A DNA stretch of 64,000 bases from Erysipelotrichaceae bacterium (GTDB lineage: Bacteria; Bacillota_I; Bacilli_A; Erysipelotrichales; Erysipelotrichaceae), in assembly GCA_030694975.1 (NCBI GenBank), contig JAUYTU010000018.1, positions 1-64,000 of the forward strand. Reading direction: 5' to 3'. The position numbers and the translations under genes are program-made. Position 1 is the stretch's first letter; every line of letters begins with the position of its first letter. The notes below the pieces were generated by a model. That model was given only the letters and a program-made list of their open reading frames with translations, had not been told where the DNA came from and did not search any database. Of the stretch, positions 15,712 to 24,110 are shown one piece after another.

Positions 15712-16320
15712 ATGAAATACAAGAACATTTTGTTGGATATGGGCAATGTCATTATTGATTTCTCACCGTATTCGATTACATCAGCCTTCACAAAGGATAG
15801 CGACGCCATCAATCGTCTGACACTTGAAATCTTCTTTAAACAAGAATGGGTGGATTTGGATTTAGGCATAACCGACCTACAGAGCGCTTATCGATCGATC
15901 ATCCAACGACTCCCTAATCAAGATCATGGTGTATGCAAGGAAATACTTGAACAGTGGCACAGAACCATAACCGAACGAAAGGACATGTTGGAAATCGTAA
16001 AACAACTTAAGCAAAAAGGATATCGCTTATATTTGTGTTCCAATGCTTCCAATCGGTTTCACAACTATAAAGACACGATTGAGTCCTTCCGGTATTTTGA
16101 TGATTTGATCATATCCGCAGATATCAAACTTTCAAAACCGAATCCGACATTCTTTAATTACATACTTAACAAGCACGCACTTGACCCTAAAGAATGCTTT
16201 TTTATCGATGATTTGCCTTACAATATCCTTGGGGCAAGCCATGTAGGGATTGACGGATATTTGTTTAATGGCAACATCACCTTACTCATAGAATATTTAA
16301 ATAGAATTGAAATACTATAA
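15712..16320 (+). CDS. HAD superfamily hydrolase (subfamily IA)
   Basis: 202 residues. LLDMGNVIIDF is motif I (D-x-x-N-V variant, as in YihX-type phosphatases), CSNAS is motif II, Lys in KLSKPNPTFF is motif III, and FIDDLPYN is motif IV. An alpha-helical cap lies between motifs I and II. It probably dephosphorylates a small sugar phosphate. The ATG at 15712 is 8 nt after AGGGAG; an upstream TTG is rejected. Confidence 0.8.
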   Translation: MKYKNILLDMGNVIIDFSPYSITSAFTKDSDAINRLTLEIFFKQEWVDLDLGITDLQSAYRSIIQRLPNQDHGVCKEILEQWHRTITERKDMLEIVKQLKQKGYRLYLCSNASNRFHNYKDTIESFRYFDDLIISADIKLSKPNPTFFNYILNKHALDPKECFFIDDLPYNILGASHVGIDGYLFNGNITLLIEYLNRIEIL

Positions 16321-16451
16321 TTTGAAAAGATATAAGTGATTTGATGGTTGTGATATTCTTGCAAAAGATATCAATTATTGCCATAACGTACCATAACTTG
16401 GGCTAAAGTATGTGATATGTGTTACAGTATAGAGGGAGAAGAGGAGAACAT

Positions 16452-17444
16452 ATGTTAAAAGTAGGACTGCTGGGAACCGGCAATATTAGTGAAATGTTTG
16501 TACAAGCAACCAAAAACGTCGAGGGCATCGAGGCCACGGCCGTATTTAACCGCGATCAACTGAAAGCAAATATATTTGCGGATCAGCATCGCATCAAAAA
16601 AGCTTACAACGATATCAATGTGATGTTAAATGATGAAGAAATCAACTGTATATATATAGGTCTTCCGAACAGTATGCACTTTGACTATGCAATCAAAGCT
16701 CTTAAAGCTGGCAAGACCACCATTATTGAAAAACCATTTGTATCCACGTTGGTTGAATTTGACCAAATCAAAGAGGCTTCAGAGGAATCACGAGCCATGG
16801 TTTTTGAAATGACCCGCGTCATGGAACTGCCAAACTATAAAACGATTAAGGATAGCTTGGAACTGATCTTACCGGTACGACTGGTCACCGTCAATTTCAG
16901 TCAGTATTCCCGTCGTTACAACGATTTATTGGCCGGCAAGATGCCCAATGTCTTCTCCGATGAATTCTCCGGAGGTGCATTGATGGATTTAGGTGTTTAC
17001 GGTGTACACTTGATGGTCGGACTGTTCGGCAAACCGCGCGGCCTGCTGTATGTGGCCAATCACTTGTCCAACAGCGTTGACTTAAGCGGTAACCTTATCA
17101 TGAAGTACAAAGGCTTTATTGCCAGTTTGGTACAAAGCAAAAACAGTAAATGTGATAACCGCATCACCATTCAAGGAGAGCGGGGAACGATGTACATCAC
17201 CCCAACGGCCTCCATTCTCAGTAAAGTGGAATTGGATATGGATGAGCGTACAGATATCAGTGCTAAACAAGAACACGAATCGATGGTGTACACGCTTGAG
17301 AAGATTGTCGGTGTTGTCAGTCGTAATGAAGTTACGATTCAACAGCAAATGCTTGCCCACTCTCGCGATGTCATGGAAGTGATGGAAAAAGCCCGTCGAA
17401 GTGCCGGAATTTCCTTTGTGGCCGATAACAAAAAGAAACTGTAA
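16452..17444 (+). CDS. Gfo/Idh/MocA family NAD(P)-dependent oxidoreductase
   Basis: 330 residues. N-terminal Rossmann motif GLLGTGNIS (near residue 4), EKP at the end of the nucleotide domain (TIIEKPF), then a C-terminal alpha/beta domain (GGALMDLGVYGVH). These enzymes oxidise or reduce sugars, inositols or related compounds. The substrate is unknown. The start at 16452 follows GAGGAGAA; upstream in-frame codons precede the SD and are rejected. Monocistronic with a strong terminator. Confidence 0.85.
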   Translation: MLKVGLLGTGNISEMFVQATKNVEGIEATAVFNRDQLKANIFADQHRIKKAYNDINVMLNDEEINCIYIGLPNSMHFDYAIKALKAGKTTIIEKPFVSTLVEFDQIKEASEESRAMVFEMTRVMELPNYKTIKDSLELILPVRLVTVNFSQYSRRYNDLLAGKMPNVFSDEFSGGALMDLGVYGVHLMVGLFGKPRGLLYVANHLSNSVDLSGNLIMKYKGFIASLVQSKNSKCDNRITIQGERGTMYITPTASILSKVELDMDERTDISAKQEHESMVYTLEKIVGVVSRNEVTIQQQMLAHSRDVMEVMEKARRSAGISFVADNKKKL

Positions 17445-17448
17445 TTAT

Positions 17449-17498
17449 AACACCTTGACTCAAATCGTTGGATTTGAATCAAGGTGTTTATTCTTTTT
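17449..17498 (+). terminator. Strong terminator
   Basis: A stem of about 17 bp (AACACCTTGA...TCAAGGTGTT, one mismatch) is followed by a T-rich tract. Confidence 0.85.
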
Positions 17499-17549
17499 CT
17501 GAATCACCGCTTGTGATAGTGCTATAATAGGATTACAAGAGGAAAAATT

Positions 17550-18374
17550 ATGATCAAATTTTTCGAACAGTTTAACCCCGTTCAACAAGCGTTGATCGGT
17601 ACATTATTTACCTATGGAGTCACGGCACTGGGTGCCAGCTTGGTGTTTTTCTTCAAATCCATCAATAAAACGGTTCTTAACGGTATGCTCGGCTTTGCGG
17701 CCGGCGTGATGATTGCGGCCAGTTTCTGGTCACTTTTAGCCCCAGGGATTGCGATGGCCGAAGAACTTGGCCAAGTCGCTTACATTACCGCTGCCCTCGG
17801 ATTTATGTCCGGCGGAATCTTTTTGTTTGCGATCGATAAAGTCTTACCGCACGTGCACCTTGGTTTACAGCGCAATCAAGCCGAAGGTATCAAAACAAGT
17901 TGGCAACGCAGCGTCCTGTTGGTGTTGGCCATCACACTGCACAACATCCCGGAAGGGTTAGCGGTGGGTGTGGCATTTGGTGCGGCGGCTACCGGCAATA
18001 TCAGTGGCGCAACTCTCTCAGGAGCTATAGCACTGGCGATCGGTATCGGATTACAAAACTTTCCGGAAGGCGCAGCCGTATCCATTCCTTTGCGCAGAGA
18101 AGGATTCAGCCGAACTAAAGCCTTTCTCTATGGGCAAGCCTCCGGGATCGTAGAACCGATTGCCGGAGTTATCGGAGCTTATGCGGTCATCACGATGCGC
18201 TCCATTTTACCTTATGCCTTGGCCTTTGCGGCCGGAGCCATGATTTTCGTCGTCATTGAAGAACTCATCCCCGAATCACAGCGCAATGAACTCGGCTTAA
18301 ATACGGACATAGCTACCCTGAGTGCCATGGTCGGATTTACGGTCATGATGATTCTGGATGTTGCTTTGGGATAA
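17550..18374 (+). CDS. ZIP family divalent metal transporter
   Basis: 274 residues, eight hydrophobic segments. The two signature helices [14 protein letters not shown] (segment IV) and [16 protein letters not shown] (segment V) carry the metal-binding His/Glu residues of ZupT/ZIP transporters. It imports Zn2+ or other divalent metals. Segments III and IV are joined by a His-poor loop. Monocistronic; the convergent neighbour shares its terminator. Confidence 0.9.
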   Translation: MIKFFEQFNPVQQALIGTLFTYGVTALGASLVFFFKSINKTVLNGMLGFAAGVMIAASFWSLLAPGIAMAEELGQVAYITAALGFMSGGIFLFAIDKVLPHVHLGLQRNQAEGIKTSWQRSVLLVLAITLHNIPEGLAVGVAFGAAATGNISGATLSGAIALAIGIGLQNFPEGAAVSIPLRREGFSRTKAFLYGQASGIVEPIAGVIGAYAVITMRSILPYALAFAAGAMIFVVIEELIPESQRNELGLNTDIATLSAMVGFTVMMILDVALG

Positions 18375-18375
18375 G

Positions 18376-18401
18376 AAAAGGGAGCTGATCGGCTCCCTTT
18401 T
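18376..18401. terminator. Bidirectional terminator
   Basis: AAAAGGGAGC/GCTCCCTTTT with a 6-nt loop lies between convergent genes and has T-runs on both strands. Confidence 0.8.
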
Positions 18402-19045
18402 TAATGCTCTTTCTCATCATCATATTTAACCAACTCTTTAACTTCCTGCGCAACACTGCTCGCCGCTTTTTTAAACCAACCGTGATTGCTTGATTCAATT
18501 TTCGGCATCGAAAGATTCTTCTTGGGATTGACCGGATGTTTCATCATTTGCTCAATATAGCCGCCTTTGAATCGGATCGGTTCATAAGCAATCACAAACG
18601 CATTTGGCTCATATTCATTGATGATATCAAACAACTCTTTCTCCGAGGAACGCTTCGTCAGAATGTCGAGCCTGTATCGTAATCCCTCACGACCTTCACC
18701 CTCAATGATCGTAACGCCATAGCCCATCGAACGCAATCCATCAATCAAATGCATATTCTTCGTTTTTATATTAACCTGCACCGAGCGAAAGCCGATGGCG
18801 ATTTTGTTTTCAATGGCAATACCGACAATCAGACCCAAGGAAAATCCCAAGGCATAGACAACCATGGCCAACGTCGTCTGATCACCCGATAAAACCAACG
18901 CTAAGCCAAAGACATAGACGATGGCTTCAAGAAATCCAAAGAAGGCGGTCAGTAAGGTAAGCTTTTTGACCATACAAATCGTACGCAACGCCAACATCGG
19001 CACATAGCACAATTGCAAAATCAGAATCAATATAATTTCTCTCAT
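18401..19045 (-). CDS. UPF0316/DUF2179 membrane protein (YebE-like)
   Basis: 214 residues: three membrane segments in the first ~85 residues, then a soluble DUF2179-like domain (KNMHLIDGLRSMGYGVTIIEGEGREG..YRLDILTKR) of the kind also found in YitT proteins. This domain structure defines UPF0316. Function is not known; the soluble domain may bind a ligand. The extra charged C-terminal tail (after residue 170) is longer than usual. The SD AGGAGGT is just upstream on the minus strand. Confidence 0.8.
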   Translation of the reverse strand: MREIILILILQLCYVPMLALRTICMVKKLTLLTAFFGFLEAIVYVFGLALVLSGDQTTLAMVVYALGFSLGLIVGIAIENKIAIGFRSVQVNIKTKNMHLIDGLRSMGYGVTIIEGEGREGLRYRLDILTKRSSEKELFDIINEYEPNAFVIAYEPIRFKGGYIEQMMKHPVNPKKNLSMPKIESSNHGWFKKAASSVAQEVKELVKYDDEKEH

Positions 19046-19215
19046 GTGTACCTCCTTGGTGGCCTTTTAGCATAATTTCTATACTTTATCACGTCAACAC
19101 CCAATTTTCAATCAACAACATTCGCTTGTTATTCCATTTTATCACAAATTATCAAAAAACCGTTTGAACCTGACAATGATAATGATAGAATAAAATCATC
19201 ACGAGGGGGATTATT

Positions 19216-20094
19216 ATGATTCGAAATCATCAATCCCAAGACATCGAATCCATGATTCAGCTAATGAACAACCAATGGGCGATGTCTGAGCTGGATAATC
19301 AGCGAAAAAGGGAAGAGTTAAGCAAAGACTCCAACATCCGTATCTGCTGTAACCAGGATGCGGTTTTAGGCATGTGGACACATACCGTATGGGATCATCC
19401 GTTGTGGGGCAAAGCAGCCCATTTGACGATCTCTGCTTTTGAGAATATCCCTGACGTTGAAAATATCGTTGAAGCTTTGTATCAAGATGCGCAAGCTAAA
19501 TTGAGTGCAGAAAACATCCGATTCATCATGACTGGCTACGATGATTCAAATCCGTTCTACTATTCCTATTTTACTAAAAAAGACTTTACACCGTGGTATG
19601 GCTATTCCACATTGATCTATACCGAACAACGCCAACCTCACAATCATCTGACCATGCGTGAATATAAGGAAGAGGATTTTGAACATTACTATAGTGCTTT
19701 GGGGGAGTGTTTTACACCCATGCGCCAGGCCATGGACATTCCGCCGTATAACGTATTTTCCGATCGCAGTGACGAGCGGATTGTTAAACTGAAAGAGGAA
19801 ATGAACAAAAACAAGGAGAACCTATTGTTGTTCTTTGATGGGGATACTTGGGTAGGATCTTCCTTAATCAATCTAGAAGATATCGATGATCTGTTTGTGG
19901 TGCCAACCCTCATGAACAAAGGTTATGGCAGACTCATCTTACAGTCAACGATCAATGTTTGCTTTGATCGAAACATGGAAAATATTTATTTAGGAGTCGT
20001 TCATTGGAATATCAAAGCTCAAAATCTTTATTTTAAGACCGGATTTAAATCCATTAAATCCATCAGATATATGCGCCGCTTTATCAGCGAGTAA
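19216..20094 (+). CDS. GNAT family N-acetyltransferase, two-domain
   Basis: 292 residues. The C-terminal half has the acetyl-CoA-binding pattern (DDLFVVPTLMNKGYGRLILQ) and the AQNLYFKTGF motif near the end. The N-terminal half has the same approximate size and layout and could be a second, degenerate GNAT domain. The acceptor substrate is unknown. A promoter with TTGAAC-N16-TAGAAT (19164-19191) lies upstream. The MBL-fold gene starts 12 nt after the stop and is probably co-transcribed. Confidence 0.75.
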   Translation: MIRNHQSQDIESMIQLMNNQWAMSELDNQRKREELSKDSNIRICCNQDAVLGMWTHTVWDHPLWGKAAHLTISAFENIPDVENIVEALYQDAQAKLSAENIRFIMTGYDDSNPFYYSYFTKKDFTPWYGYSTLIYTEQRQPHNHLTMREYKEEDFEHYYSALGECFTPMRQAMDIPPYNVFSDRSDERIVKLKEEMNKNKENLLLFFDGDTWVGSSLINLEDIDDLFVVPTLMNKGYGRLILQSTINVCFDRNMENIYLGVVHWNIKAQNLYFKTGFKSIKSIRYMRRFISE

Positions 20095-20106
20095 AAGGGA
20101 GAGAAC

Positions 20107-20826
20107 ATGAAAAAAATCGCCATCCTTAACATCGACATGGAAGTCAACGGGTTTAACAGTACCCTGTATCCGGTCATCGTAAGCGACGATCAAGAAATGG
20201 TCCTTTTCGACTGCGGTCACAAAGGTGCCTTAAACCAATTATCAGACAGTGCTTTTCTTAACGGTTTCGACTTGAACAAGCTGACCAAAGTCGTTATCAC
20301 TCATCATGATCACGACCACATGGGCGGCTTGGCGGACTTAAAACGCGAGTATCCATGGGTAAAAGTCTATGCTTCCGCCATTGAAGCGGAGTATATTCGC
20401 GGTCATATCAAATCCGTTCGACTTCAGCAAGCGGAAGAACAGCTTGAATCGCTTCCGGAAGATCAAAAGCAACACGCGCAAAAGCGAATTGCAATGCTGA
20501 GATTAATCGAGCCGGTCGATGTGGATGAAGTCCTGGAAGACGGCGATATCCTGGATGTTTGCGGGGGTATTGAAGTTGTGGCTACACCGGGTCATATGCC
20601 CGGACATATATCGATGTACATACGTCAGTTAAAGACGATGGTCGCCGGTGATGCACTGGTGGTTGCGGATGGCAAACTCTATCGCGCCAATCCGCGCTTT
20701 ACGCTGGATAAGGACGGTGCGTATACTTCGGCGCGCAGATTTATCAACTATGCCATCGATACCTTGGTTTGTTATCATGGCGGTGCAATCAGCGAGAACA
20801 TCAAGGAAAGTCTGGAGAATCTCTAA
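20107..20826 (+). CDS. MBL-fold metallo-hydrolase (YflN/YqjP-like)
   Basis: 239 residues. THHDHDHMGG (65-73) gives an H-x-D-x-D-H metal motif: the second His of the classical HxHxDH is Asp, as in the YflN/YqjP subgroup. TPGHMPGHIS supplies the third His and GDAL the bridging Asp. It should hydrolyse an ester or thioester, substrate unknown. A same-length paralogue with the metal motif at the same positions is at 28036-28755. Confidence 0.85.
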   Translation: MKKIAILNIDMEVNGFNSTLYPVIVSDDQEMVLFDCGHKGALNQLSDSAFLNGFDLNKLTKVVITHHDHDHMGGLADLKREYPWVKVYASAIEAEYIRGHIKSVRLQQAEEQLESLPEDQKQHAQKRIAMLRLIEPVDVDEVLEDGDILDVCGGIEVVATPGHMPGHISMYIRQLKTMVAGDALVVADGKLYRANPRFTLDKDGAYTSARRFINYAIDTLVCYHGGAISENIKESLENL

Positions 20827-20856
20827 AGGGATTGCCACTTTTATTAAGTATAGTGT

Positions 20857-20885
20857 AACAACGACTGTTTATGTCGTTGTTTTTT
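20857..20885 (+). terminator. Terminator of GNAT-MBL operon
   Basis: AACAACGAC/GTCGTTGTT with a 7-nt loop and a T-run. Confidence 0.8.
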
Positions 20886-20958
20886 CTTGGCGTCATTGAC
20901 AATATAGGTTTAAACCAATATAATTAAGATGACTTACGAGAAACAGAGTGGGGGATCC

Positions 20959-21140
20959 GTGAGATTTACAGTAAAATTTGTAAATGAAGACTTGTTTGAG
21001 ACGTTCTTTTCTTCTTTGGATAGAAAGTTGAGAGCAAAGATTTTGGTTCGCTTAGAATAAAAAAGACCCAGAAAACGCCACGTTTTGAGATTGATAAAGC
21101 AAAACGATTATTGAATGAGTTCACCAACAATAAGGAGTAA
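20959..21140 (+). pseudogene. Broken RelE/HigB-type toxin gene
   Basis: A GTG-started frame gives RFTVKFVNEDLFETFFSSLD...ILVRLE and then stops at 21058. In another frame, without a gap in the DNA, follows KKTQKTPRFEIDKAKRL (about 21060-21140), the classical C-terminal end of RelE/HigB toxins. The middle ~50 residues, which carry the catalytic core, are missing, and the frame changes at the junction. This is an internal deletion that inactivates the toxin. The intact HigA-like antitoxin begins 4 nt later, in the normal toxin-antitoxin order. Confidence 0.75.
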
Positions 21141-21144
21141 AGAA

Positions 21145-21420
21145 ATGCCAACTACTGTAAAAAAATGGATTGACAATAATATGCATGACGAAGAGTTCGC
21201 AAAGACGTATTATCAGGAAAAAGCAAAAATCGAATTAGCAAACGCAATCATTCTTGCACGTAAGAAAAAGAAATTGAGACAGATTGATTTGACGGAAATT
21301 ACAGGAATTAAGCAAAGTGAAATCAGTAAGATCGAAAATGCCCAAGTGTATCCGAATTTATTGACCATCCTTAAGATTTGTAGTGCGCTTGATTTGAAAA
21401 TACAGGCATTACCAAGATAA
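21145..21420 (+). CDS. HigA-type XRE antitoxin (orphaned)
   Basis: 91 residues with a Cro/C1 HTH (LRQIDLTEITGIKQSEISKIEN, then ..YPNLLTILKICSALDL). It is preceded by SD AAGGAGT and lies immediately after the remnant of a RelE/HigB toxin. The frame is open and well formed, so the antitoxin appears to outlive its toxin. It may still regulate its own promoter or neutralise a toxin encoded elsewhere. Confidence 0.85.
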   Translation: MPTTVKKWIDNNMHDEEFAKTYYQEKAKIELANAIILARKKKKLRQIDLTEITGIKQSEISKIENAQVYPNLLTILKICSALDLKIQALPR

Positions 21421-21438
21421 TTAACTTACTCATATTGC

Positions 21439-21463
21439 AGAAGAGAAAAACTCTTCTTTTTTT
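21439..21463 (+). terminator. Terminator of antitoxin gene
   Basis: AGAAGAG-AAAAA-CTCTTCT followed by T7. A second, weaker hairpin (GAAGAT-TAA-ATCTTC plus T5) lies at about 21501-21520. Confidence 0.75.
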
Positions 21464-21607
21464 GAATCGTCTTGACTTCCATTCAAACCGAACATGTTAT
21501 TTCGAAGATTAAATCTTCTTTTTGAATCCGAAAATCGTTAGTCATGTGCTATACTAAAAAAGACGGTTTAAAGTTTTGAATGTAATAATCAATAGAATGG
21601 TGGAAAC

Positions 21608-22690
21608 ATGAAAAAAGTAAAAGCGCTAAAGAGACAGACGATTAAGGTTTTTATTCTGGGCAGTTTAGGATTTCTTTCAATTTTTTCAATTGTTTCGATG
21701 ATCGCGGTTGTGTTTATCTACAATGGTCAGTTCCCCAGATATGACCGATATGATACAACCATTACCGCCAGTTTGAGGTATGATGATATTCAGGCAGACT
21801 ACCCTAGAAACTTAAAAAGTTTCATGTCGGGTGAAAACGTATTGCAAGGATATGTTTACGGTGAAGATCATAATCAGGGTTTAGTAGTCGTTGTTCATGG
21901 AATCGGCGGCGGAGCGGACAGTTATCTTCCCCAAATCAAATACTTTGTTGACAAAGGCTGGCGTGTTTTTGCTTATGATGCCACGGGCAGTTTTGATAGT
22001 GAAGGCAAAACAACAAAAGGCTTCCCTCAAGCACTCTTGGATCTGGATGCAGCCATTACCTTCATCAATAGCCAATCCGAATTCACGGATTTGCCAGTGC
22101 TGCTATTTGGTCACAGCTGGGGTGGCTATGCTGTGGCGAATCTGATGCACTTTGATCATGATGTGAAAGCAGTCGTATCAGTATCGGGTGCTAACAGCCC
22201 TATGGAAGTCATCATGGAACAAGGTCATAGCATGATGGGCGATTTCATAACCGTTCAATATCCTTTTTTATGGATGTATCAATATATGTTGTTTAATGAA
22301 GCGGCTTCGCTCAACGCAGTGGATGCCATCAATGACTCCGACGTACCGATGCTCATCGTGCATGGTACAGACGATCAGACCATCCAATACAACGGATGTT
22401 CTATCATATCAAAAAAGAACGATATTCACAGATTGAATGTCGAGTATATTTCTAGGAGTTCATTAGGGCAAAACGGTCATAACGATTTGTTTTATTCAGA
22501 TGCGAGCAGAGAATATATTGATAAGGTAAATATTGAATATCGCCAGCTGTACAATCAATATGATCAAAAAATACCGTATGACATCAAGCAAGCGTTCTAC
22601 TCAAAACTTGATCGGGTTTTGTTTCAAGATCTAGACAGTGAATTAATGGATCGAATTGATGAATTCTTTTTAAAGAGTTTGGGTAAATAA
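21608..22690 (+). CDS. Membrane-anchored alpha/beta hydrolase
   Basis: 360 residues. One N-terminal membrane segment (about 15-40) is followed by an alpha/beta-hydrolase domain: oxyanion-type VVVHGIGGGADSY, nucleophile elbow GHSWGG, acid in HGTDDQ and a His in NGHNDL. The catalytic domain is probably outside the membrane. It is likely an esterase or lipase acting on cell-envelope or external lipids; the substrate is unknown. A second hydrolase follows after 21 nt, so the two are probably an operon. Confidence 0.8.
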   Translation: MKKVKALKRQTIKVFILGSLGFLSIFSIVSMIAVVFIYNGQFPRYDRYDTTITASLRYDDIQADYPRNLKSFMSGENVLQGYVYGEDHNQGLVVVVHGIGGGADSYLPQIKYFVDKGWRVFAYDATGSFDSEGKTTKGFPQALLDLDAAITFINSQSEFTDLPVLLFGHSWGGYAVANLMHFDHDVKAVVSVSGANSPMEVIMEQGHSMMGDFITVQYPFLWMYQYMLFNEAASLNAVDAINDSDVPMLIVHGTDDQTIQYNGCSIISKKNDIHRLNVEYISRSSLGQNGHNDLFYSDASREYIDKVNIEYRQLYNQYDQKIPYDIKQAFYSKLDRVLFQDLDSELMDRIDEFFLKSLGK

Positions 22691-22711
22691 CGAGAAATAC
22701 GGGGGAGCAAC

Positions 22712-24010
22712 ATGGGTCTGATCATATTGGCAGCAACGGTCGTAATCGAGATTTCATTCGCATTTTATTGTATTATAACCAAATCAAGTCATATCAAGCA
22801 GAAGAGTCTTCTGCGAATTTTTGCATTCCTGATTTTTTCTATAATCACAATCTTCAATGTTATTCCCTTTGACTTTCGCTATCATGCCTTTGGGATATCA
22901 CTGTTCTTACAGACCATAAACGGAGCAAAGAATTTCATCAGAAATCACAGTGAACGCAAACCATTCAAGACATCAGCTACAGTTTATAGAACCATCGGGT
23001 TAATTTTTCTGTTCGTTACAACGCTGATTCCGACATTATTATTCCCACAAAACATTCGAGTTATTGAAGTAACCGGAAACTACCCGGTTCTTAGCGAAAA
23101 ACACTCATATATTGATTCAAGCCGATTGGAAGGGTATTCTGATAACAACGAAAACCGAAAATTGAATGTCCAGTTCTGGTATCCGGATATTGAACAGAAG
23201 AGAGTGCCACTAATCGTTTTTTCGCATGGCGGACTTGGTGTCAAATCAAGCAATGAGTCACTTTTTCGTGAACTTGCCAGCCATGGATATGTGATAGTTT
23301 CCATTGATCATACCTATCACAGTTTCTTTACGAAAGACGAAAAAGGTAAGACGACTTGGATTGATTTTGGTTATGTTCAAGAACTGTTAGGCGAGAATCC
23401 ACTCGTTAACATGGAACAAAGTTTTGATCGGTATCAGAAATGGATGAAGATTCGTATGGATGATATGAATTTCGTCATTGATACCATCATCGCCCAAGTG
23501 AATGAAGATTCGGCGAGTTCCTTTTACTCTCGAATAGATACTGGAAAAATCGGGGTCATGGGTCATTCGCTGGGAGGCTCCTCAGCCCTTGGAATTGGTA
23601 AATCAAGAATTGATATCCAAGCCGTCATAGCCCTTGAATCACCCTATTTATATGATATAAAAGGTGTAAGTAATGGTGAATTTATCGTTGATCAAATGAA
23701 ATACCCCGTTTCTGTGTTGAACGTATACTCAGACAGTGCTTACGGCATACTGTCCCAACGCCCACAATACAGCACGAACTATCGAATGCTTATCCATCCG
23801 AATGAGAATGAATTCAATGTTTATTTTAACGGCATCGGTCACTTAGCACTTACTGACTTTGCGTTAACAAGCCCGATTCTGACAAAGTTTCTAGACGGGA
23901 ATGATGTTGGGATTGAAACTACATCTGAAAACCTGAAGAAGATTAATGAAGTATGTCTGGCTTTTTTCAATCGTTTTCTTAAAGAAGAAGGCGAGTTTGT
24001 CCAAAATTAA
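22712..24010 (+). CDS. Multi-spanning membrane alpha/beta hydrolase (PAF-acetylhydrolase-like)
   Basis: 432 residues. Three to four hydrophobic segments fill the first ~115 residues. The rest is an alpha/beta-hydrolase of the platelet-activating-factor acetylhydrolase type: VPLIVFSHGGLG, nucleophile GHSLGG, and a C-terminal His in GIGHLALTD. The probable substrate class is short-acyl phospholipids or esters, by family. It is paired with the preceding hydrolase, 21 nt away. Confidence 0.75.
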   Translation: MGLIILAATVVIEISFAFYCIITKSSHIKQKSLLRIFAFLIFSIITIFNVIPFDFRYHAFGISLFLQTINGAKNFIRNHSERKPFKTSATVYRTIGLIFLFVTTLIPTLLFPQNIRVIEVTGNYPVLSEKHSYIDSSRLEGYSDNNENRKLNVQFWYPDIEQKRVPLIVFSHGGLGVKSSNESLFRELASHGYVIVSIDHTYHSFFTKDEKGKTTWIDFGYVQELLGENPLVNMEQSFDRYQKWMKIRMDDMNFVIDTIIAQVNEDSASSFYSRIDTGKIGVMGHSLGGSSALGIGKSRIDIQAVIALESPYLYDIKGVSNGEFIVDQMKYPVSVLNVYSDSAYGILSQRPQYSTNYRMLIHPNENEFNVYFNGIGHLALTDFALTSPILTKFLDGNDVGIETTSENLKKINEVCLAFFNRFLKEEGEFVQN

Positions 24011-24036
24011 AAAATACTTCGGTGTTCTTTTCATGG

Positions 24037-24065
24037 TTGTCATTACCATTGAAATCGCCTATAAT
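24037..24065 (+). promoter_or_regulatory. Promoter of AraC-fusion gene
   Basis: TTGTCA (24037-24042), a 17-bp spacer and consensus TATAAT (24060-24065), about 45 bp upstream of the start. Confidence 0.7.
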
Positions 24066-24110
24066 GCAAGTAAAGCAATTGTACATATCATTGAATCAGG
24101 AGGATGAAGG

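Noticed and set aside
19170-19200. Fur-like box (TGACAATGATAATGATA) before the GNAT gene
   Set aside because: Only one half of the Fur palindrome matches, and the neighbouring genes show no iron link.
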